Assembly: GCA_963768185.1 (NCBI GenBank) | Contig: CAVYGS010000004.1 | Coordinates: 930,001 to 994,000, forward strand | Source of the DNA: Palsa-461 sp963768185 | GTDB taxonomy: Bacteria > Actinomycetota > Acidimicrobiia > Acidimicrobiales > RAAP-2 | DNA: 64,000 nt | Direction of reading: 5' to 3' | Shown: in pieces, positions 9,538 to 18,680 of the stretch | Numbering within the stretch: the first letter of the stretch is position 1 | Layout: each line of letters opens with the position of its first letter | The notes under the pieces: generated by a model | Seen by the model: the letters and a program-made list of their open reading frames with translations, nothing else | The model's database searches: none | Told to the model about the DNA's origin: nothing | Made by a program: the position numbers and the translations under genes

Positions 9538-10932
9538 CGTGACGATGCCGCAGCTTGGCGAGACGGTGACCGAAGGCACCATCACGCGGTGGATGAAGTC
9601 GGTCGGCGAACAGGTCGAGCGGGACGAACCCCTCTTCGAGGTGTCGACCGACAAGGTGGACACCGAAGTCCCCTCGCCGGCGGCCGGCGTGCTCACCGAG
9701 ATCGTCGTCCCGGAAGGGGAGACGGTCGACGTCGGGACCAGGCTCGCCGTGATCGGTGACGGGCAGGCGGCGGGCGCCGGGTCGGCTACTCCGGTTGAGG
9801 CGGCAGCGGCGCCGACTGATCACGAGCCCGCCGGGGCAGCTCCGAGGCAGCCCGAAACCCCACCGCAGCCGGCCCCGGTCGCGCCGGAGCCGGTGCGGGC
9901 CGAGGTGGTGCCGCCGGCACCCGAGGCGCCTGCGACCCCAGCAGCCGCTGCCGCAGCGCCGCCACGACCGTCCGACGAGCAGGCCGACGGCGGGCTGCTC
10001 CTTTCGCCGATGGTCCGCCGGCTCCTCGCGGACAATGGGATCATCCCCTCACAGGTGCGAGGGAGCGGGCTCGGGGGCAGAATCACCCGAGCCGATGTGC
10101 TGTCCTACATCGACTCGCAGTATTCGAACGGCCGCTCGTCGGCCGCCCCGGCAGAGCAGCCGTCACCGGCGCCGCCGGCGCGTCCCCCGCGTCGACCCGA
10201 CAGGCGATCGTCCCCACGGCCGGCGACAGCGTCGTCCCGTTCTCGAACGTCCGCCGGCGCACCGCCGAGCACATGGTGCGCTCCAAGCAGACCTCGCCCC
10301 ACGCGTTCATCGCGGCGGAGACCGACTTCGAGAACGTCGAGCGGGTGCGCCGCACTCACGGCGGGCGCTTCCGGGCCGAGGAAGGCTTCTCACTCACCTA
10401 CCTCCCGTTCGTGGCACGGGCGGCCGTCGAGGCACTGCGCGAGTATCCGCAACTCAACGCGTCGGTCGCCGAGGATGCACTGGTCGTGCACAGCGAGGTC
10501 AACCTGGGGATCGCCGTCGACCTCGACTACGAGGGGCTGATCGTGCCGGTCATCCATCGGGCCGAGGAGGTGACGCTGCGCGGCATCGCACGACGCATCC
10601 GCGACCTGGCCGACCGGGCCCGCACCCGCCAACTGAGCGCGGACGACATCGTGGGAGGCACCTTCTCGATCACCAACGACGGGCCGTTCGGGACCTACTT
10701 CACCGTCCCGATCATCAACCAGCCTCAGGTGGCCATTCTGGCGACCGACGGCGTCAAGCGGCGGCCGGTCGTCGTCAACACGGCGGACGGGACCGAGTCG
10801 ATCGCCATCCACTCGGTCGGCGTCCTCGGGATGTCCTGGGACCACCGTGCCGTCGACGGTGCCTACGTCTCGTCGTATCTGCGTCGTGTCGGCGAGATCC
10901 TCGGCTCGCGCGACTGGGCCGCGGAGCTCTAG
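9530..10932 (+). CDS. Dihydrolipoamide acyltransferase (E2), split by a one-base shift
   Basis: E2 core of a 2-oxoacid dehydrogenase complex, probably with AceE. TTG at 9530 has GGAAGGGG upstream. One lipoyl domain carries the lipoylated Lys in STDKVDTEV (about residue 44); an Ala/Pro linker follows, then a peripheral subunit-binding domain (SPMVRRLLADNGI, about 160-195). After about 10145 the catalytic domain continues in the next frame: VVPFSNVRRRTAEHM, NGPFGTYFTVPIINQPQ-type core and the catalytic SWDHRAVDGA near 10845. Adding one base in the C-rich linker (10145-10200, e.g. CCCCC) restores 467 residues. Probably a sequencing or assembly error. Acetyl rather than succinyl transfer is inferred from context. 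Confidence 0.88.
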
Positions 10933-10940
10933 ACACCGCC

Positions 10941-11597
10941 GTGCTCAGGGTCCGGCGCCTCGGGACCGTCGGGTACGAGGAGGCCTACGCGCTGCAACGG
11001 GCGCTGGCCGAACGCGCTCGCGACGATTATCTCCTCGTCCTCCAGCACCCCCACGTCTTCACGCTCGGGGTTCGCGCCGACCCCGCGCACGTGCTCGGCG
11101 ACCCGGGGGCCGTGGGGGCAGAGCTCGTGCGGACCGACCGCGGTGGCGACGTCACCTACCACGGCCCGGGCCAGCTCGTCGTGTACCCCATCGTGACGGT
11201 GCCCGATCGGCTCTCGTCGGGACGCGATCACGTGCACCGGCTCGAGCAGGTGGTGATCGACGCGCTGGTGTCGCTCGGCGTCGCCGACGTCGGGATTCTG
11301 CCCGGATACCCGGGGATATGGCTCGGGCCGAACGGCCCGCGGCCGGCCAAGGTCGCGGCGATCGGGGTGCGGGCGACGCGGGTGGCCGACGGCCGGCGGC
11401 GCACCCTGCACGGGGTCGCCCTCAATGTGGACTGCGACCTGTCGATGTTCGCCGAGATCGTGCCGTGCGGCATCGCGGACCGGCCGGTGACCTCGCTCCA
11501 CGCGTCGGGGTACCCTCTCGCCATCGACGCCGTCGCCGATGCGCTGGTGGAGCGGGCGGCTGCCGAGTGGGGGACCGGCCGTGAGGAATCGGTCGTC
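10941..11597 (+). CDS. lipB: Octanoyl-[ACP]:protein octanoyltransferase, in frame with lipA as sequenced
   Basis: Moves octanoyl groups from acyl carrier protein to lipoyl domains, the first step of lipoate synthesis. GTG at 10941 lies eight bases after the E2 stop. Conserved HPHVFTLGVR, RTDRGGDVTYHGPGQLV and the PAKVAAIGVR/LHGVALNV blocks include the catalytic Lys and Cys (PCGIADRPVTSL). No stop separates it from lipA. However, a TGA at 11582-11584 lies in another frame: one more G in the GGGGG run at 11569-11573 would end LipB at a normal 214 residues and leave GAGGAA as the lipA ribosome binding site. The fusion is therefore doubtful. Confidence 0.9.
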
Positions 11598-12594
11598 ATG
11601 CAGCGGCGCCCTCTGGCCCAGCCGGTCGAGCTGCGCGTCAGTCCCGAGCGGGCCCCGCTCCGGCGGCTCCGCCAGGCCGGGGTCGACCCGGCGGCCGGGA
11701 TGCCCCTCACTGTGCGCAAGCCGCCCTGGCTCAGGGTCCCGGCGCGGATGGGCGAGGACTACCGGGCCGTCGCTCGGACGATGTCGTCACTCTCGCTGGT
11801 GACGGTCTGCGAGGAGGCCGGCTGTCCGAACATCTACGAGTGTTGGGCGGAGGGCACGGCGACCTTCATGGTGAACGGCTCCCGCTGCACCAGGGCCTGT
11901 GGCTTCTGCAAGGTCGACACCAGCCACCCGTTGCCGCTCGACCCCGACGAGCCCGAGCGCGTCGGCGAGGCGGTGGCCCGCATGGGTCTCGCCCACGCGG
12001 TGGTGACCTGCGTGGCGCGCGACGACCTGGAGGACGGGGGGGCCGGCGCCATCGCGGCGACGGTGCGCGCCATCCGCCGGCACCGGCCGGGCACCACCGT
12101 GGAGACGCTGATCTCGGATTGCAAGGGGGACCCGGCGCGCGCTTGACCTCGTGTTCGCGGCGCGGCCCGACGTCTTGAACCACAACATCGAGACGGTGGC
12201 CCGCCTCCAGAGGGCCGTCCGGCCCTCGGCCGGCTACGCCCGCAGCCTGGCGGTGCTGGCCCGGGCCGCTGACGCGGGGCTCGCGGTCAAGTCGGGACTC
12301 ATGGTCGGCCTGGGCGAGACGGAGCCCGAGGTGATCTCGACGCTCACCGATCTGGTCTCGGTCGGCGTGCGGGTGGCCACCATCGGGCAGTACCTTCGGC
12401 CGAGCGGGCAGCACCTGCCGGTGGCGCGCTGGTGGGAGCCTCCAGAGTTCGAACGCCTGGGCTCCATCGGGCTGGCCCTCGGCTTCGACCACGTGGAGTC
12501 GTCGCCGCTGACCCGTTCCTCATACCACGCGCGCGACGCGGCGGAGGCGGTCCGCGATGGGATGAGTCGGTCGGCGGAGGCGGTGCAGAGCTAA
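11598..12594 (+). CDS. lipA: Lipoyl synthase, radical SAM, split by a one-base shift
   Basis: Inserts two sulfurs into octanoylated E2 lipoyl domains. The auxiliary cluster motif CEEAGCPNIYEC and radical-SAM CTRACGFC are in the first part, and LNHNIETV, GLMVGLGET and the C-terminal RSSYHA in the second. The first part ends at a false TGA (12144) after GDPARA, while the second resumes as LDLVFAARPDVLNHN in the next frame. Removing one base in the GCGCGC string at 12132-12144 gives 331 residues, the normal length. ATG at 11598 is the likely start. With lipB, E2 and lpdA it makes a functional lipoylation unit. Confidence 0.92.
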
Positions 12595-12715
12595 AGCTGC
12601 GAGCGCGGTGCCGGTAGGGCCCTCAGAGGTTGCCCCGCCGCTCCTGCTCCCGTTCAAGCCTGGACTTTGGCGTTGATCGCCATTCTCTCGTTGAGGGCCG
12701 TCCACGTCGGCATCG

Positions 12716-13591
12716 TCACTCGTCGAAGAAGAGACGCCCCGGCGTGGTGACCAGGATCTGATGACGGTCGGCCTCGTTAGGTGCCCATTCAGCGAGGAGG
12801 TTCACAATTTCGCCGGTGTCCCGTTGACCGTCCGGAAGGTGCGGCCAGTCGCTTCCCCAGATCAACCGGTCGGAACGGGTGCGAACGAGAGCCTTACCGA
12901 GTGGAACAACCGAGCTCAGCGCCTTACCCTTCGCGATCCGATAGGGGCCGGATAACTTGATATGGCAACTGCCTTGCTCGAGCACGGTGAGAAGTCGCTC
13001 GAAATCGGTTTCGGTCAAGCCATCGGATTCGAGCATGTAGCCCATGTGGTCGATCACAAATGCATCCTCGAGGGTGGAGAGGAATGGCAGAAGATCGCGG
13101 ACGATCCATCCTGGCGTGTAGAACTGAAGGTGCCAGCCGCGAGGTGTCGTCCGCTCAGCCATTCTCCGGATGTACGCGATTATCTCGCTGAGCGGCCAGG
13201 CCGCCCGCGCGAACAAGTCCAGACGAATACCACGAACCCCGAGTTCGTGGTATTCGTCGAGGGTGGCGTCATCCACGTCTTCGTCGATGCGGACGACCGC
13301 CCGGCACCGTAAGCCAAGTTTGCGGAGGACGTCGAGCGTCAGACTGTTGTCGTTCCCGTAGTAGGTCGGTTGGACCAGAACCATCCGGTCGATGCCAAGG
13401 AACTCAGTCAGTTTGACATACTGCTCGAGTCTCGCCTCGGGGAACGTGTACTGAGGGTCGTTCGCCGGCGGGTAACCCTCTTCGAAAACATGGAAGTGAG
13501 AGTCGCAGCTGTTCGCCGGAAAGACAAAGCTGGGCTGAGTATTCGATTCGGTGGCCCGCATTGGGGTCGTTACGGCAAAGTCTGTAGGCAT
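12716..13591 (-). CDS. Amidohydrolase-2 family protein, LigI (2-pyrone-4,6-dicarboxylate lactonase)-like
   Basis: Metal-dependent hydrolase of the amidohydrolase superfamily, 291 residues. CDSHFHVF (about residues 29-36) gives the HxH metal site; VLVQPTYYG, GIRLDL, WHLQFYTPG, VIDHMG and LIWGSDWPH (catalytic Asp) mark the remaining barrel strands. Relatives hydrolyse lactones such as 2-pyrone-4,6-dicarboxylate in protocatechuate breakdown; the actual substrate here is unknown. ATG at 13591 has GAGGA six bases upstream. It is the last gene of the minus-strand operon that starts at 22829 and lies 24 bases after the propeller gene. Confidence 0.82.
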   Translation of the reverse strand: MPTDFAVTTPMRATESNTQPSFVFPANSCDSHFHVFEEGYPPANDPQYTFPEARLEQYVKLTEFLGIDRMVLVQPTYYGNDNSLTLDVLRKLGLRCRAVVRIDEDVDDATLDEYHELGVRGIRLDLFARAAWPLSEIIAYIRRMAERTTPRGWHLQFYTPGWIVRDLLPFLSTLEDAFVIDHMGYMLESDGLTETDFERLLTVLEQGSCHIKLSGPYRIAKGKALSSVVPLGKALVRTRSDRLIWGSDWPHLPDGQRDTGEIVNLLAEWAPNEADRHQILVTTPGRLFFDE

Positions 13592-13615
13592 CGATAGTCC
13601 TCGCGTCGATTCGGG

Positions 13616-14713
13616 TTAGCAGAAGTCGTAGAGCACCGAGTCCGTGCTGAAGTGAATGTCGCTGGTCAAACTGTTCGACACCGCGACGATCGGGTTGTCG
13701 CCTTGGAAGAAGACGGTCGCGTCAGTCCCACCTGACGTTGGGAATTCCTGAATAACGACCAGCTGCTCGCCATGGAAGTGGTACACCTGTGACCACAGGT
13801 CGGTCTTGGGGCTCTCCCGTCCGCCGGTGATGAAGTTGACACGAATCACATAAGTGTCCCCGCCTACCTCGATCACTTCGAATTCGCGTCCACCTGCGCC
13901 ATCGAGTGTCTGATGATGGACGAACCTTTCGCCATCCCAGCGGAACAGCACCGAGTCACCTTCGATGACCGCGCAGGCCATGTAAGTCACACCCGCGACC
14001 GTGAAATGAGCAAACGCCCGCCCCGCCTTCGGCACGAGCTCTTGGTGCTCGACGAACCGCTCACCATCGAAGCGGTACAGGCGCGACGGCTCGATGTGAT
14101 CGGCGTGAGCCAAGTACTCCGCCCCATCCACACTTAGTTGGCACCAGTTGTAAGCCCATTTCGACGGGATCTCCTGAAACTCGACGAAGCGGTCGCCGTC
14201 CCACTCAAAGATCACCGACGGCAGGTCGTCAGCCTCGCCGCCCGGTAACCAGACGCCCTGCGCGAGACCCAGAAAGTCACGACCCTGGAAGCCGAAGTGA
14301 CGCCACTGTTTGGCGGCGAAGCACGGAAAACGTTGAAACTCCAGGAAGTTCGCGCCGTCCCACTCAAAGACAGCGGAATCGTTCGCGTAGGAGTACGGGC
14401 CGGCACCGGATCGGATGCTCGCCACCGCCAGAAACGCGCGATCGTCGATCACGAAGAACTCAGCGTCCTCGCCCCCTGGCACCGGGATTCTTTGGTGCGT
14501 CTCCCACCCACCGGTTTCGCACCTCAGTAGCAGAAGATCCGTGTTGCTGTCCCCGCCGTTCATGCCCAGCGGTGACTGGGGAGCGTCATAGGCCAGTTGC
14601 GGGATCGCAAGGTACGTGTAGTCGTCGAGCCGGAAGTGTTCGATAGCGCGGGCACCAGATGTCGGGATCCTCTCCCGTTCTCGCAGTCGGGGGTGGTTCA
14701 CTTCGGCTCTCAT
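13616..14713 (-). CDS. Seven-repeat EPTP/EAR beta-propeller protein
   Basis: The 365-residue protein is almost entirely tandem repeats of about 45 residues with the EPTP (epitempin/EAR) pattern: xF-W/F-DG-xxFxxxQ, a variable loop, an aromatic strand, then a hydrophobic strand. FEWDGANFLEFQ, FEWDGDRFVEFQ, YRFDGERFVEHQ, FRWDGERFVHHQ and YHFHGEQLVVIQ are five clear copies; two degenerate ones precede them (ERIPTSGARAIEHF; THQRIPVPGGEDAEF). That gives seven blades, and the C-terminal SVLYDF is an orphan first strand that would close the ring with the N-terminal repeat. No signal peptide or membrane segment is present, so it should be cytoplasmic. ATG at 14713 overlaps the aldolase stop (ATGA), so the two are translationally coupled. 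Role unknown; scaffold or ligand binding is a guess. Confidence 0.85.
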   Translation of the reverse strand: MRAEVNHPRLRERERIPTSGARAIEHFRLDDYTYLAIPQLAYDAPQSPLGMNGGDSNTDLLLLRCETGGWETHQRIPVPGGEDAEFFVIDDRAFLAVASIRSGAGPYSYANDSAVFEWDGANFLEFQRFPCFAAKQWRHFGFQGRDFLGLAQGVWLPGGEADDLPSVIFEWDGDRFVEFQEIPSKWAYNWCQLSVDGAEYLAHADHIEPSRLYRFDGERFVEHQELVPKAGRAFAHFTVAGVTYMACAVIEGDSVLFRWDGERFVHHQTLDGAGGREFEVIEVGGDTYVIRVNFITGGRESPKTDLWSQVYHFHGEQLVVIQEFPTSGGTDATVFFQGDNPIVAVSNSLTSDIHFSTDSVLYDFC

Positions 14714-15525
14714 GGGTCTCCCTGCTGGATTCGGGCGTACCACTGGTTCAGCTCGCTTACGCGGCGGCTTGCCGCCGCGAACAAGAGGTCCGAATCGGTT
14801 CCCGTGATCATCAACGCGCTCACACCGGCCTGCATCAACGATGCGATCACGGCCAAGTCAGCCACGCCGCCGATTTGGAGCGGCTTCGAGTGCTGACGGC
14901 ATGCTTCGGTGACAGCCGCGACAGATTCGAGGAACCGAGGGTCCGAATACGACCCAGGTATGCCGAGTTCCATCGTCAAATCGTTCGCGCCGATACAGAG
15001 ACTGTCGACCCCGTCGAGGGCGGCGATGGCGGCGGCGTTGGCGACCGCTTCAGGGGTTTCGATCAGCATTTGGACGATCGTGAGTTCATCGAGCACTGCA
15101 GCAAGGTCAGCAGTCTTGGTCGGCCGCATCCCCAGCTGAGGCACCGTGCTGACCGCCGACCGCTGACCCCGAGGCGGAAAACGGCACGCTCGACTCGCCG
15201 TCATCGCCTCTTCGGCCGTCTCGATGCGGGGAAAGATGATGCCATGGGCTCCACCGTCGAGGAGCCGCCCAATGTCGCCGTATTCGCGTTCGGGGACACG
15301 GACCAGCGGTGTCATGCCGAGGTCTGCGGCGACGGCGCACATTTGTGCCGCCTCGTCCGTCGACATTGTCGAGTGCTCGAGATCGACCATCACCGCGTGA
15401 TGGCCAGTGGCGGCAGCGAGTCGCACGACCTCAGCTGTCCGGTGTGATCGGATCACCAGCATCAGCGTCAGATCTCCACGGGAGACCCGTCTGAGGAACG
15501 GGTTGGGTGATTCGGACCCGATCAT
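14710..15525 (-). CDS. HpcH/HpaI-family aldolase or lyase
   Basis: Class II pyruvate-type aldolase of 271 residues. VMVDLEHSTMS (about residues 45-55) carries the conserved Asp-Glu-His segment, PLVRVPE the substrate Arg, QMLIETPEAV the metal-binding Glu and IGANDL the metal-binding Asp. Relatives split 4-hydroxy-2-oxo acids to pyruvate plus an aldehyde. It overlaps both neighbours by four bases (the alpha/beta hydrolase upstream, the propeller downstream), so it sits at the tightly coupled centre of the operon and probably performs its carbon-carbon cleavage step. The exact substrate is not readable. Confidence 0.87.
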   Translation of the reverse strand: MIGSESPNPFLRRVSRGDLTLMLVIRSHRTAEVVRLAAATGHHAVMVDLEHSTMSTDEAAQMCAVAADLGMTPLVRVPEREYGDIGRLLDGGAHGIIFPRIETAEEAMTASRACRFPPRGQRSAVSTVPQLGMRPTKTADLAAVLDELTIVQMLIETPEAVANAAAIAALDGVDSLCIGANDLTMELGIPGSYSDPRFLESVAAVTEACRQHSKPLQIGGVADLAVIASLMQAGVSALMITGTDSDLLFAAASRRVSELNQWYARIQQGDP

Positions 15526-16523
15526 GACCCGCTCAGCGTGCGCCTGAGGAAGTCAACCAGGATGTTCATCATCGGTACCGTCGTCCAGAACTTCTCCTCT
15601 CCACTCTTGATAGCGATGTCACCATGTCCGGCCCCTGTTATGAGGTAACGGGTGCTGTCGGCACCCGACGCGCGCAATGCTGCGTGAAGTAGCGCGGTCT
15701 GCACCGGGGAAACCAGACGATCATCGGTGCCGTGGAACAGCAAGAACGGCGGTGCGTTCGACGAGACATAAGTGATCGGATCCGCCGCTTTCAACGCTGC
15801 TGGACTGTCAGTGACAAACTGCGCTTGTGGCCCGTTGATATACCGTGCGATGGCGCTTCCCGGGGCGTTCGTTGCGTCAATAGTTTTCTGATCGAAGCCC
15901 TCCGCGAGTCGGTCGAGCGAGGACGCGCCGAACTTGTCGACGACGGCAGCGACAGTCGTACCATCTGGATTGAGTCGACCATCGCCATTCGTCAAGCCCA
16001 CCATGGAAGCCAGATATCCTCCGGCAGACTCTCCCCAGACCGCGATGCGATCTATGTCGATCGCGTACTCGTCGGCGTGGGCTCGGAGGAACCTAATGGC
16101 AGCCCGAATATCGCTAACACCGTTAACATAGGTAGCGCCATGTCGGGTCGTCCGGTACTCGACGCTCGCGACGACATAACCAGCAGAGGCAACGTACCGG
16201 CGCATGCGAGCAGCTCCGGCCTTGGGCGAGATGACGAAACCTCCGCCAGGAACGTACACCACTAGCGGATGCGTGCCTTGGGCCTTTGGAATCAGTAGGT
16301 CGAGACCCAGGCGCAAAGGCGCTCCCTTACGTCCCGCACCCTCATGTCGCGCGTACTCAACGTTCCGCACCGTGCGCACGCTCTCGGCGCGCTTGATCTG
16401 GTGTTGTGCGTCAGCAGGGAGGACTTCGCTTCCCTCGGGGTCGAGCGGCGCCGAGTGAGAGGAGATCGGAATCCGGTGTCCGAAAAGCGCGGCGACCTTG
16501 GTCATCAATGTGGGGACATTCAC
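15522..16523 (-). CDS. Alpha/beta hydrolase, esterase/lipase type
   Basis: Serine hydrolase of 333 residues. VYVPGGGFV supplies the oxyanion hole (about residues 88-96), WGESAGGY the catalytic Ser (about 165-172), FHGTDDRLVSP the Asp and GAGHGD the His. It resembles hormone-sensitive-lipase or BD-FAE-like carboxylesterases. GTG at 16523 has a strong AAGGAGG eight bases upstream. There is no clear signal peptide. In this operon it may release an imported ester or lactone before the aldolase step; that is inference from position. Confidence 0.85.
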   Translation of the reverse strand: MNVPTLMTKVAALFGHRIPISSHSAPLDPEGSEVLPADAQHQIKRAESVRTVRNVEYARHEGAGRKGAPLRLGLDLLIPKAQGTHPLVVYVPGGGFVISPKAGAARMRRYVASAGYVVASVEYRTTRHGATYVNGVSDIRAAIRFLRAHADEYAIDIDRIAVWGESAGGYLASMVGLTNGDGRLNPDGTTVAAVVDKFGASSLDRLAEGFDQKTIDATNAPGSAIARYINGPQAQFVTDSPAALKAADPITYVSSNAPPFLLFHGTDDRLVSPVQTALLHAALRASGADSTRYLITGAGHGDIAIKSGEEKFWTTVPMMNILVDFLRRTLSGS

Positions 16524-16615
16524 GGAGAATCCTCCTTCATGGCTATTCCATCCATCTGCTCTCCTTCAGTCGATGTCGAAGAGCGCTAAACCCCGGGCTT
16601 AGGGCACGTTCGATG

Positions 16616-17899
16616 TCAGACCGGTAACTTCGAGCGGTCACCCATCTCTTTTGGCTTGGGGTAAGGCTCTCCGTCCAGCCCTGGCACCGTCACTGCTGTC
16701 GGGTCGTTGTTATGTTCGACAAGCTGACGAGCCGCGAAGTCAGTCACCGCCGCGGACAGGACTTGCTGGGGGTCTTCAAGCACCATGCGTAAACGGGTCG
16801 TCAGCGCGAACCAATCGTCCGCAGCCTCGATCCTCGGCATGGAGTCGATCGTCTGTATGTCCTCAGTCAGTAAAACCCCCGTCACGCGTCGCGGCACGAA
16901 TGCCGGGTAACGGGAGAACATCTCGGCGGCGAGATCGGCCATAGCCACGATTTGCGACCAGAACTCTCGATACCCTCGCTCAGTCGCCGCGATCGCCGAC
17001 AGGTTGGTCCCATCAAACGGTGGAAACACCGGCGCGTGGGGAGCAATCAACAGGTTCGGCACTGCCAAACGGCCGCGTGAGGCGATGTCGATGATCACAC
17101 CGACGCTGTGGCTTTCCCGTGTCACCGCCCCGGTCGGTTTACCGCTGCGGCCCACCATCATGACCATCGTCCGTTCCCATTCGAGATCAAGACGATCGAA
17201 AAACCGGATAATCCGGTAGGCGATGTCGAGACCGGTCAGAAAGAACGTCGCTACCATCATCCGATTCATCGGTACCGGTAGATTCTCGCCTGGTCCTTCG
17301 AGATAGTCGTCCTGCAGATTTTCAACGCACAGGTACGAGGGATCCCTCAGTGAGCGTTGCAAGAAACGCTCTGTCACGCGGCAGCAATAGTCAATCATTT
17401 GGGCGATCATCTGCTCGCGCCCTCGGTAAGCCTCGACGGCAATCTTGTCGCGCCACAGCTCAACTGAGTTCGCTCGGCGTGCGTCTTCGCAGCGAAGGAT
17501 CAGCCGCTCCGCATCAGCACGCCAAGGCCCATCGGGATCGAGCCGCTTCATCGCCATCACTGCCGCGACCGCGGGACCCAAATGAGAGACGGCGGCTAGC
17601 TCTTTGAATCCACCCGTCGCCGTCCTGATTCGCTCGACAACCGGAGCTGCACCGCCGCCGCGAAAGACCGCTATGTCAGTCCCTGTCCCGACTACAAGTG
17701 GGTTTTCTGCTGTCGCCCTGGCCGAGGCGGCGTTGAAGTGTGCGGCGACGCTCTGAGGGTGCGCGGTGTAGGTCTGGTAGAGCTCAAGCAGCTCGGGACT
17801 CTCGAAAGTATGCATAGGTTGAAGTGTCTCCGTCGGTTGGTTGCGGAGCGGAACCTCGGACGTTGCTCCCCCCTGAGCGCTGCCGACGCTGCAGTTCAT
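16616..17899 (-). CDS. Unrecognised 427-residue protein of the import/catabolism operon
   Basis: I do not recognise the family. The protein is soluble-looking and mostly helical, with many Arg and Met residues. Distinctive parts are NPLVVGTGTDIAVFRGGG (about residues 67-84), the CRVTERFLQRS helix, PVPMNRMMVATFFLTGLDIAYRI, MVMMVGRSGKPTGAVTRESHS and IAPHAPVFPPFDGTN. No signal peptide, zinc motif or nucleotide loop is evident. ATG at 17899 follows AAAGGA and lies 25 bases after livF; MHTFESPELLELYQ (17815) with GGAGAC upstream is an alternative start. The position between transporter and hydrolase suggests an enzyme or binding protein for the imported compound. Confidence 0.75.
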   Translation of the reverse strand: MNCSVGSAQGGATSEVPLRNQPTETLQPMHTFESPELLELYQTYTAHPQSVAAHFNAASARATAENPLVVGTGTDIAVFRGGGAAPVVERIRTATGGFKELAAVSHLGPAVAAVMAMKRLDPDGPWRADAERLILRCEDARRANSVELWRDKIAVEAYRGREQMIAQMIDYCCRVTERFLQRSLRDPSYLCVENLQDDYLEGPGENLPVPMNRMMVATFFLTGLDIAYRIIRFFDRLDLEWERTMVMMVGRSGKPTGAVTRESHSVGVIIDIASRGRLAVPNLLIAPHAPVFPPFDGTNLSAIAATERGYREFWSQIVAMADLAAEMFSRYPAFVPRRVTGVLLTEDIQTIDSMPRIEAADDWFALTTRLRMVLEDPQQVLSAAVTDFAARQLVEHNNDPTAVTVPGLDGEPYPKPKEMGDRSKLPV

Positions 17900-17924
17900 G
17901 AGGCAACGTCCTTTGGTCCCGCGG

Positions 17925-18680
17925 CTAGTTCCTGTCGTCGGTCGTGGCACCCTCCAGGTACGCCTTCTCGATCTGCTCGATCTGTGCCGTGGCACTGGTG
18001 GCATCGCCATGGAAGACGAAGCGCCCACGCTGTAGGACATAGACGGTGTCGGCAACCCTCAGGGCCTGGCGCACGTGCTGCTCTACCAAGACGACGCCGA
18101 CACCGTTATCGGCAGCGTTTTTCACGGCAACCAGGAGCCGCTGAACCATCAGCGGCGCCAGTCCCATCGAGAGCTCGTCGGCGAGCAGAACCTTCGGTTT
18201 GCTGGCCAGCGCTCGGGCGACTGTCAGCATCTGCAGCTGACCGCCGGATAGCAGACCGGCTACCCGATCCAGGTGCCCCTTCAGCTCCGGAAAGAGTTCG
18301 ACGGCCTCATCTACTCCGCCACGCCCCAGCATCAGGTTCTCCCGTGCGGTCAGCCTCATGAAGACCGACTTCTCCGCCGTGACAAGGGCCAAACCTTCGC
18401 GAGCGCGGCGGAACAACGGGGAGGTGGATCCGTTACCCAGCCAGCGGACTTCGCCGGCCAGCGGCTGGATCTCGCCGGCCAGCGCCAGCAAGGTGGTCGT
18501 CTTACCGGCACCATTGGCCCCGAGCACGGCAATGACTTCACCGGCGCTTACTTGCAGGTCCAAGTCGCGAACCGCCGCCAGCGCGCCATAACCCGCCGAC
18601 AGCCCACGCGCCTCCAGCAAGGGTTCGCCATCGTGACCGGTTTGCACTTCTCCGGTCCGGTCAGAAGCGACGGTGCTCAT
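17925..18680 (-). CDS. Branched-chain-type ABC transporter ATP-binding protein (LivF)
   Basis: Second ATPase of a HAAT-family importer, 251 residues. Walker A is GANGAGKTT (about residues 46-54), the signature LLSGGQLQM, Walker B VLLADELSMGLAP, and the switch His is in LVEQHV. The final residues (about 229-240) QIEQIEKAYLEG are typical of LivF. It overlaps the permease-ATPase fusion by four bases (ATGA at 18677-18680), so both ATPases are made in step. The solute is likely an aromatic or carboxylic acid rather than an amino acid, judging from the operon. Confidence 0.92.
   Translation of the reverse strand: MSTVASDRTGEVQTGHDGEPLLEARGLSAGYGALAAVRDLDLQVSAGEVIAVLGANGAGKTTTLLALAGEIQPLAGEVRWLGNGSTSPLFRRAREGLALVTAEKSVFMRLTARENLMLGRGGVDEAVELFPELKGHLDRVAGLLSGGQLQMLTVARALASKPKVLLADELSMGLAPLMVQRLLVAVKNAADNGVGVVLVEQHVRQALRVADTVYVLQRGRFVFHGDATSATAQIEQIEKAYLEGATTDDRN

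Noticed and set aside
12668..12682. TGGCG-N5-CGCCA hairpin between lipA and the LigI-like gene as terminator
   Set aside because: Only five pairs with no U-run; too weak to call, although a terminator is expected between these convergent genes.
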